Assembly: GCA_017421045.1 (NCBI GenBank)
Contig: JAFQMC010000004.1
Coordinates: 31,067 to 95,066, forward strand
Source: Clostridia bacterium
GTDB taxonomy: Bacteria > Bacillota > Clostridia > Oscillospirales > Acutalibacteraceae
DNA: 64,000 nucleotides
Direction: 5' to 3'
Shown here: positions 61,919 through 64,000 of the stretch, piece after piece
Position numbering within the stretch: the stretch's first letter is position 1
How the letters are laid out: every line of letters starts with the position of its first letter
The notes under the pieces: generated by a model
The model's input: the letters and a program-made list of their open reading frames with translations, nothing else
What the model was told of the DNA's origin: nothing
Databases searched by the model: none
Translations under genes and position numbers: made by a program

Positions 61919-63376
61919 ATGAAGATTAAAGACCTTTTGAGTTCAATCAATTACACTGTTGTGCAAGGTACTGACGACATCGATGTTTGCGATGTTATAT
62001 ATGACTCCAGAAAAGTTGTAGAAGGCTGTGCCTTTGTATGCATCAAGGGCTACGCTACCGACGGACACAAGTATGCCGCAGACGCCGCTGAGAAGGGCGC
62101 CTCTGTTCTTGTTGTCACCGACGACGTGCAGGTTCCCTCAAATGTTGCCGTTATCAAAGTTGATGATGCACGCGTTGCTCTTTCAAAAATGAGCGTTCAG
62201 CATTTCGGCAATCCTTCAGAAGAACTCACTACCATAGCTATCACGGGCACCAAGGGCAAAACAACTACAGTTGCAATGATTCGCTCAATACTGGAGTGTG
62301 CAGGAATCAAGACTGCAACCATCGGCACCCTGGGCATTATCATCGACGACAACATCTTCAAGACCAACAACACCACTCCCGAGTCCTACGAGATTCAGCA
62401 GGCAATGCGCAGAATGGTAAACGCAGGCTGCAAAGCGGTGGTTATGGAGGTTTCCTCCATCGGTCTCAAGCAGCATCGTACCGACAACATCATCTTCGAC
62501 TACGGTATCTTCACAAACTTCTCCCACGACCACATCGGCGGCAACGAGCACAAGGACATGGAGGAGTATCTGCAGTGCAAGGCGATGCTCTTTAAGCAGT
62601 GCAAAGTGGGCATCGTAAATGCTGACGACGAAAACACCGATGCCATCCTCAAGGACAGCACCTGCAATGTAGAAAGCTACGGCTTCTCCGAATCCGCTGA
62701 CATCGTCGGATTCGACGACAGCCTTATCGCACGTCCGGGTTACATCGGCGTTCACTTTGAAACAAAGGGCATCAAGACCCTCAGCGTTGATGTTGCTATC
62801 CCCGGCAGATTCAGCGTTTACAACGCGCTGGCCGCCATCTCCCTTTGCAGACACTTTGACCTGAGCGACGAGCATATCCTGAAGGGTCTCGACACAGTTC
62901 AGGTGAAGGGCAGAGTTGAAGCGGTTCCCGTTCCCGGCAACTACACCCTCCTCATCGACTACGCTCACAACGCAATGTCTATGGAGAACGTCCTCACAAC
63001 TCTGAGAGAATACAAGCCCACCCGACTGGTCACTATGTTCGGTGCAGGCGGCAACCGTCCCAAATCCCGTCGCTACGAAATGGGCGAGGTCTCGGGCAGA
63101 CTCTCTGACCTGACGGTCATCACCGAGGACAACTCAAGATTTGAGGATGTAAACGACATCATCGCCGACATCAAAGAGGGCATCGACAAAACCGACGGCG
63201 AATACGTAATCGTTCCCAACCGCGTGGACGCTATCCGCTATTGTATCGAGAACGCAAAGGACGGCGACATCATCGTCCTTGCCGGCAAGGGCCACGAAGA
63301 CTATCAGGAAATCAAGGGCGTCAAGTATCACTTAGACGAACGCGAAGTCATCGCCGACATCATCAGAAGCCTGTAA
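61919..63376 (+). CDS. murE: UDP-N-acetylmuramoyl-tripeptide synthetase
   Basis: 485 residues from the ATG at 61919; GGAGG stands at 61903-61907, and the in-frame GTG at 61907 overlaps it. Mur-ligase motifs: DSRKVVEGCAFVCIKGYATDGHKY, P-loop ITGTKGKTTT, NTTPESYEIQQAMRRM, EVSSIGLKQHR, FTNFSHDHIGGNEHKDMEEY, VKGRVEAVP, DYAHNAMSMENVL, FGAGGNRPKSRR and GKGHEDYQ. The motif that decides the third amino acid reads ITEDNSRFED; DAP enzymes have DNPR here, so diaminopimelate is suggested, but the Pro-to-Ser change leaves doubt. It builds the peptidoglycan stem peptide in the cytoplasm. It stands alone with own promoter and terminator, not in a dcw cluster. Confidence 0.93.
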   Translation: MKIKDLLSSINYTVVQGTDDIDVCDVIYDSRKVVEGCAFVCIKGYATDGHKYAADAAEKGASVLVVTDDVQVPSNVAVIKVDDARVALSKMSVQHFGNPSEELTTIAITGTKGKTTTVAMIRSILECAGIKTATIGTLGIIIDDNIFKTNNTTPESYEIQQAMRRMVNAGCKAVVMEVSSIGLKQHRTDNIIFDYGIFTNFSHDHIGGNEHKDMEEYLQCKAMLFKQCKVGIVNADDENTDAILKDSTCNVESYGFSESADIVGFDDSLIARPGYIGVHFETKGIKTLSVDVAIPGRFSVYNALAAISLCRHFDLSDEHILKGLDTVQVKGRVEAVPVPGNYTLLIDYAHNAMSMENVLTTLREYKPTRLVTMFGAGGNRPKSRRYEMGEVSGRLSDLTVITEDNSRFEDVNDIIADIKEGIDKTDGEYVIVPNRVDAIRYCIENAKDGDIIVLAGKGHEDYQEIKGVKYHLDEREVIADIIRSL

Positions 63377-63440
63377 CCCACGCACCCGCGACATATCGCA
63401 AAACCGCAAAATTTCAAAACAAATAAATATCTCAACCAAG

Positions 63441-63472
63441 CAAGCCTTCCGACCACAGCAACGGAAGGCTTG
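63441..63472 (+). terminator. terminator after murE
   Basis: Perfect 11-bp arms CAAGCCTTCCG (63441-63451) and CGGAAGGCTTG (63462-63472); the tail TCTCTATC is only moderately T-rich. Confidence 0.7.
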
Positions 63473-63536
63473 TCTCTATCCGCCCAAACCGCTCAGCTCA
63501 GCATTGCATCAATTTAAGCTCATATGAAAAAAAGCC

Positions 63537-63565
63537 TTGACACCTTCAAATCTTCGTGGTAATAT
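63537..63565 (+). promoter_or_regulatory. promoter of tRNA-Trp
   Basis: TTGACA (63537-63542), 17 bases, TAATAT (63560-63565), ending 28 bases before the mature tRNA. Confidence 0.8.
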
Positions 63566-63593
63566 AGTTGAGTCGCAAGTCCGACAAACATAT

Positions 63594-63669
63594 AGGGGTA
63601 TAGCTCAGTTGGTAGAGCAGCGGTCTCCAAAACCGCGTGCCGAGGGTTCAAGTCCTTCTGCCCCTGCCA
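63594..63669 (+). tRNA. tRNA-Trp (anticodon CCA)
   Basis: A full cloverleaf of 76 bases with encoded CCA: acceptor AGGGGTA / TGCCCCT, D arm GCTC..GAGC, anticodon arm GCGGT-CTCCAAA-ACCGC with anticodon CCA at 63627-63629, T arm GAGGG-TTCAAGT-CCTTC, discriminator G and CCA tail. It has its own promoter and terminator. In many Firmicutes this tRNA precedes secE-nusG; here it does not. Confidence 0.97.
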
Positions 63670-63674
63670 AAATA

Positions 63675-63710
63675 CAGGACATCACATTTTCGTGGTGTCC
63701 TGTTTCTTTT
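63675..63710 (+). terminator. terminator after tRNA-Trp
   Basis: Arms CAGGACATCAC (63675-63685) and GTGGTGTCCTG (63692-63702), one G-U pair, followed by TTTCTTTT. Another hairpin without a clear T run (63717-63748) follows. Confidence 0.85.
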
Positions 63711-63860
63711 ATGTCAAAAGCCGCTTTAACTCTCGTTAAAACGGCTTTCATTGTTTCTATTAGTTTTTATCTGTTATGCCTATATATTTAAACATAAGCA
63801 CAACATACTGCTTGTATATCCTTTTGTAGCAGGAGTTTAGCAGGGGAATGAAAAAGTTAA

Positions 63861-63883
63861 CCCCTCTGTTTTTTGCAGAGGGG
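63861..63883 (-). terminator. terminator after the third dockerin gene
   Basis: Arms CAGAGGGG/CCCCTCTG (63861-63868 with 63876-63883) with a 7-base loop; on the minus strand TTAACTTTTTC follows. Confidence 0.7.
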
Positions 63884-63907
63884 CTAGCGTCTATAAAGAC
63901 CTGATTT

Positions 63908-64000
63908 TTATTTTGTTTTATATTTACCTATAGGATAACCTGTTTCGATACCTGCGATATGCTTCTGAATTGCAGTTGCATCTTTGATGTTAATCTTTGT
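63908..64000 (-). CDS. C-terminus of a third dockerin protein (runs off the right edge)
   Basis: The minus strand from the edge reads TKINIKDATAIQKHIAGIE and ends GYPIGKYKTK-stop (TAA at 63910-63908). The phrase NIKDATAIQKHIAG is the second half of a type I dockerin repeat, nearly the same as VKDATAIQKRVAG in the proteins at 51600 and 52337. Only 30 residues are inside the window, so the main domain is unseen. The tail after the dockerin is longer than in the tandem pair. Confidence 0.85.
   Translation of the reverse strand, partial: TKINIKDATAIQKHIAGIETGYPIGKYKTK

Noticed and set aside
63537-63791. 84-codon plus-strand frame across tRNA-Trp
   Set aside because: It consists of tRNA promoter, tRNA and terminator sequence read as protein.
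1-64000. CRISPR arrays, insertion sequences, prophage or integrase genes
   Set aside because: No regularly spaced repeats, transposase-like proteins or terminal inverted repeats were found on reading either strand.

Overview
ORGANISM. The window reads as chromosome of a low-to-moderate GC, endospore-forming Gram-positive of the class Clostridia, most likely a Ruminococcus-type gut bacterium. Three things point there: sporulation genes (spoIIID at 43127, spoIIE at 53131), dockerin-bearing secreted proteins (51600, 52337 and a partial one at the right edge), and a maltose/starch ABC transporter with GH13 enzymes. Shine-Dalgarno sequences are strong and there are several GTG/TTG starts. The species cannot be fixed from sequence alone. 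No insertion sequence, integrase, prophage or CRISPR array was seen.

LAYOUT. (1) 1-2699, minus strand: a membrane-bound nucleotide-sugar 4,6-dehydratase followed by the 5' part of glmS. (2) 3005-31546, plus strand: one long co-directional surface-polysaccharide locus. It opens with an initiating phosphoglycosyl transferase and contains a D-2-hydroxyacid dehydrogenase, a D-Ala-D-Ala-type ligase, GT4 and GT2 glycosyltransferases, a UDP-HexNAc dehydrogenase plus epimerase (probably UDP-GalNAcA supply), an EpsG-type polymerase, a pyruvyltransferase, a flippase, rfbA/C/B and two sugar aminotransferases. Among these lie an asparagine-synthetase-like protein, a MurF-like ligase, two TupA-like ATP-grasp proteins, a CapA-like protein, a fold-type-II PLP enzyme and a further ATP-grasp ligase. 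A metallophosphoesterase and a CYTH protein close the locus at a perfect 13-bp terminator. (3) 42828-31633, minus strand: a second complete polysaccharide locus converging on the same terminator. It opens with an 875-residue fusion of sugar transferase, GT4 and HpcH/HpaI-aldolase-like domains. (4) 43127-48776, plus: spoIIID, an isolated sugar aminotransferase with its own promoter, then a response regulator / histidine kinase / HtrA operon. (5) 48925-53047: a MecA-like adaptor (minus), a cytosolic GH13 glucosidase, a 57-codon ORF behind a good promoter, and tandem paralogous dockerin proteins. (6) 53131-61401, minus: spoIIE; then malE-, malF- and malG-like transporter genes and a lipoprotein alpha-amylase. 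(7) 61919-64000: murE, tRNA-Trp(CCA) with its own promoter and terminator, and the C-terminus of a third dockerin protein.

HOW THE GENES WORK TOGETHER. Locus 2 of the layout looks like a Wzx/Wzy-type acidic glycan that is probably decorated with amino acids. The uronic-acid pathway would supply carboxyl groups, and several unrelated ligase folds (Mur, two TupA ATP-grasps, another ATP-grasp, an Asn-synthetase-like protein) plus CapA resemble teichuronopeptide or poly-glutamate machineries. That cluster, and the triple-domain initiating enzyme of the convergent locus, are the best candidates for something undescribed. The starch part is a standard division of labour: a surface amylase lipoprotein, a solute-binding lipoprotein and two permeases (the ATPase is not in the window), and an intracellular glucosidase.
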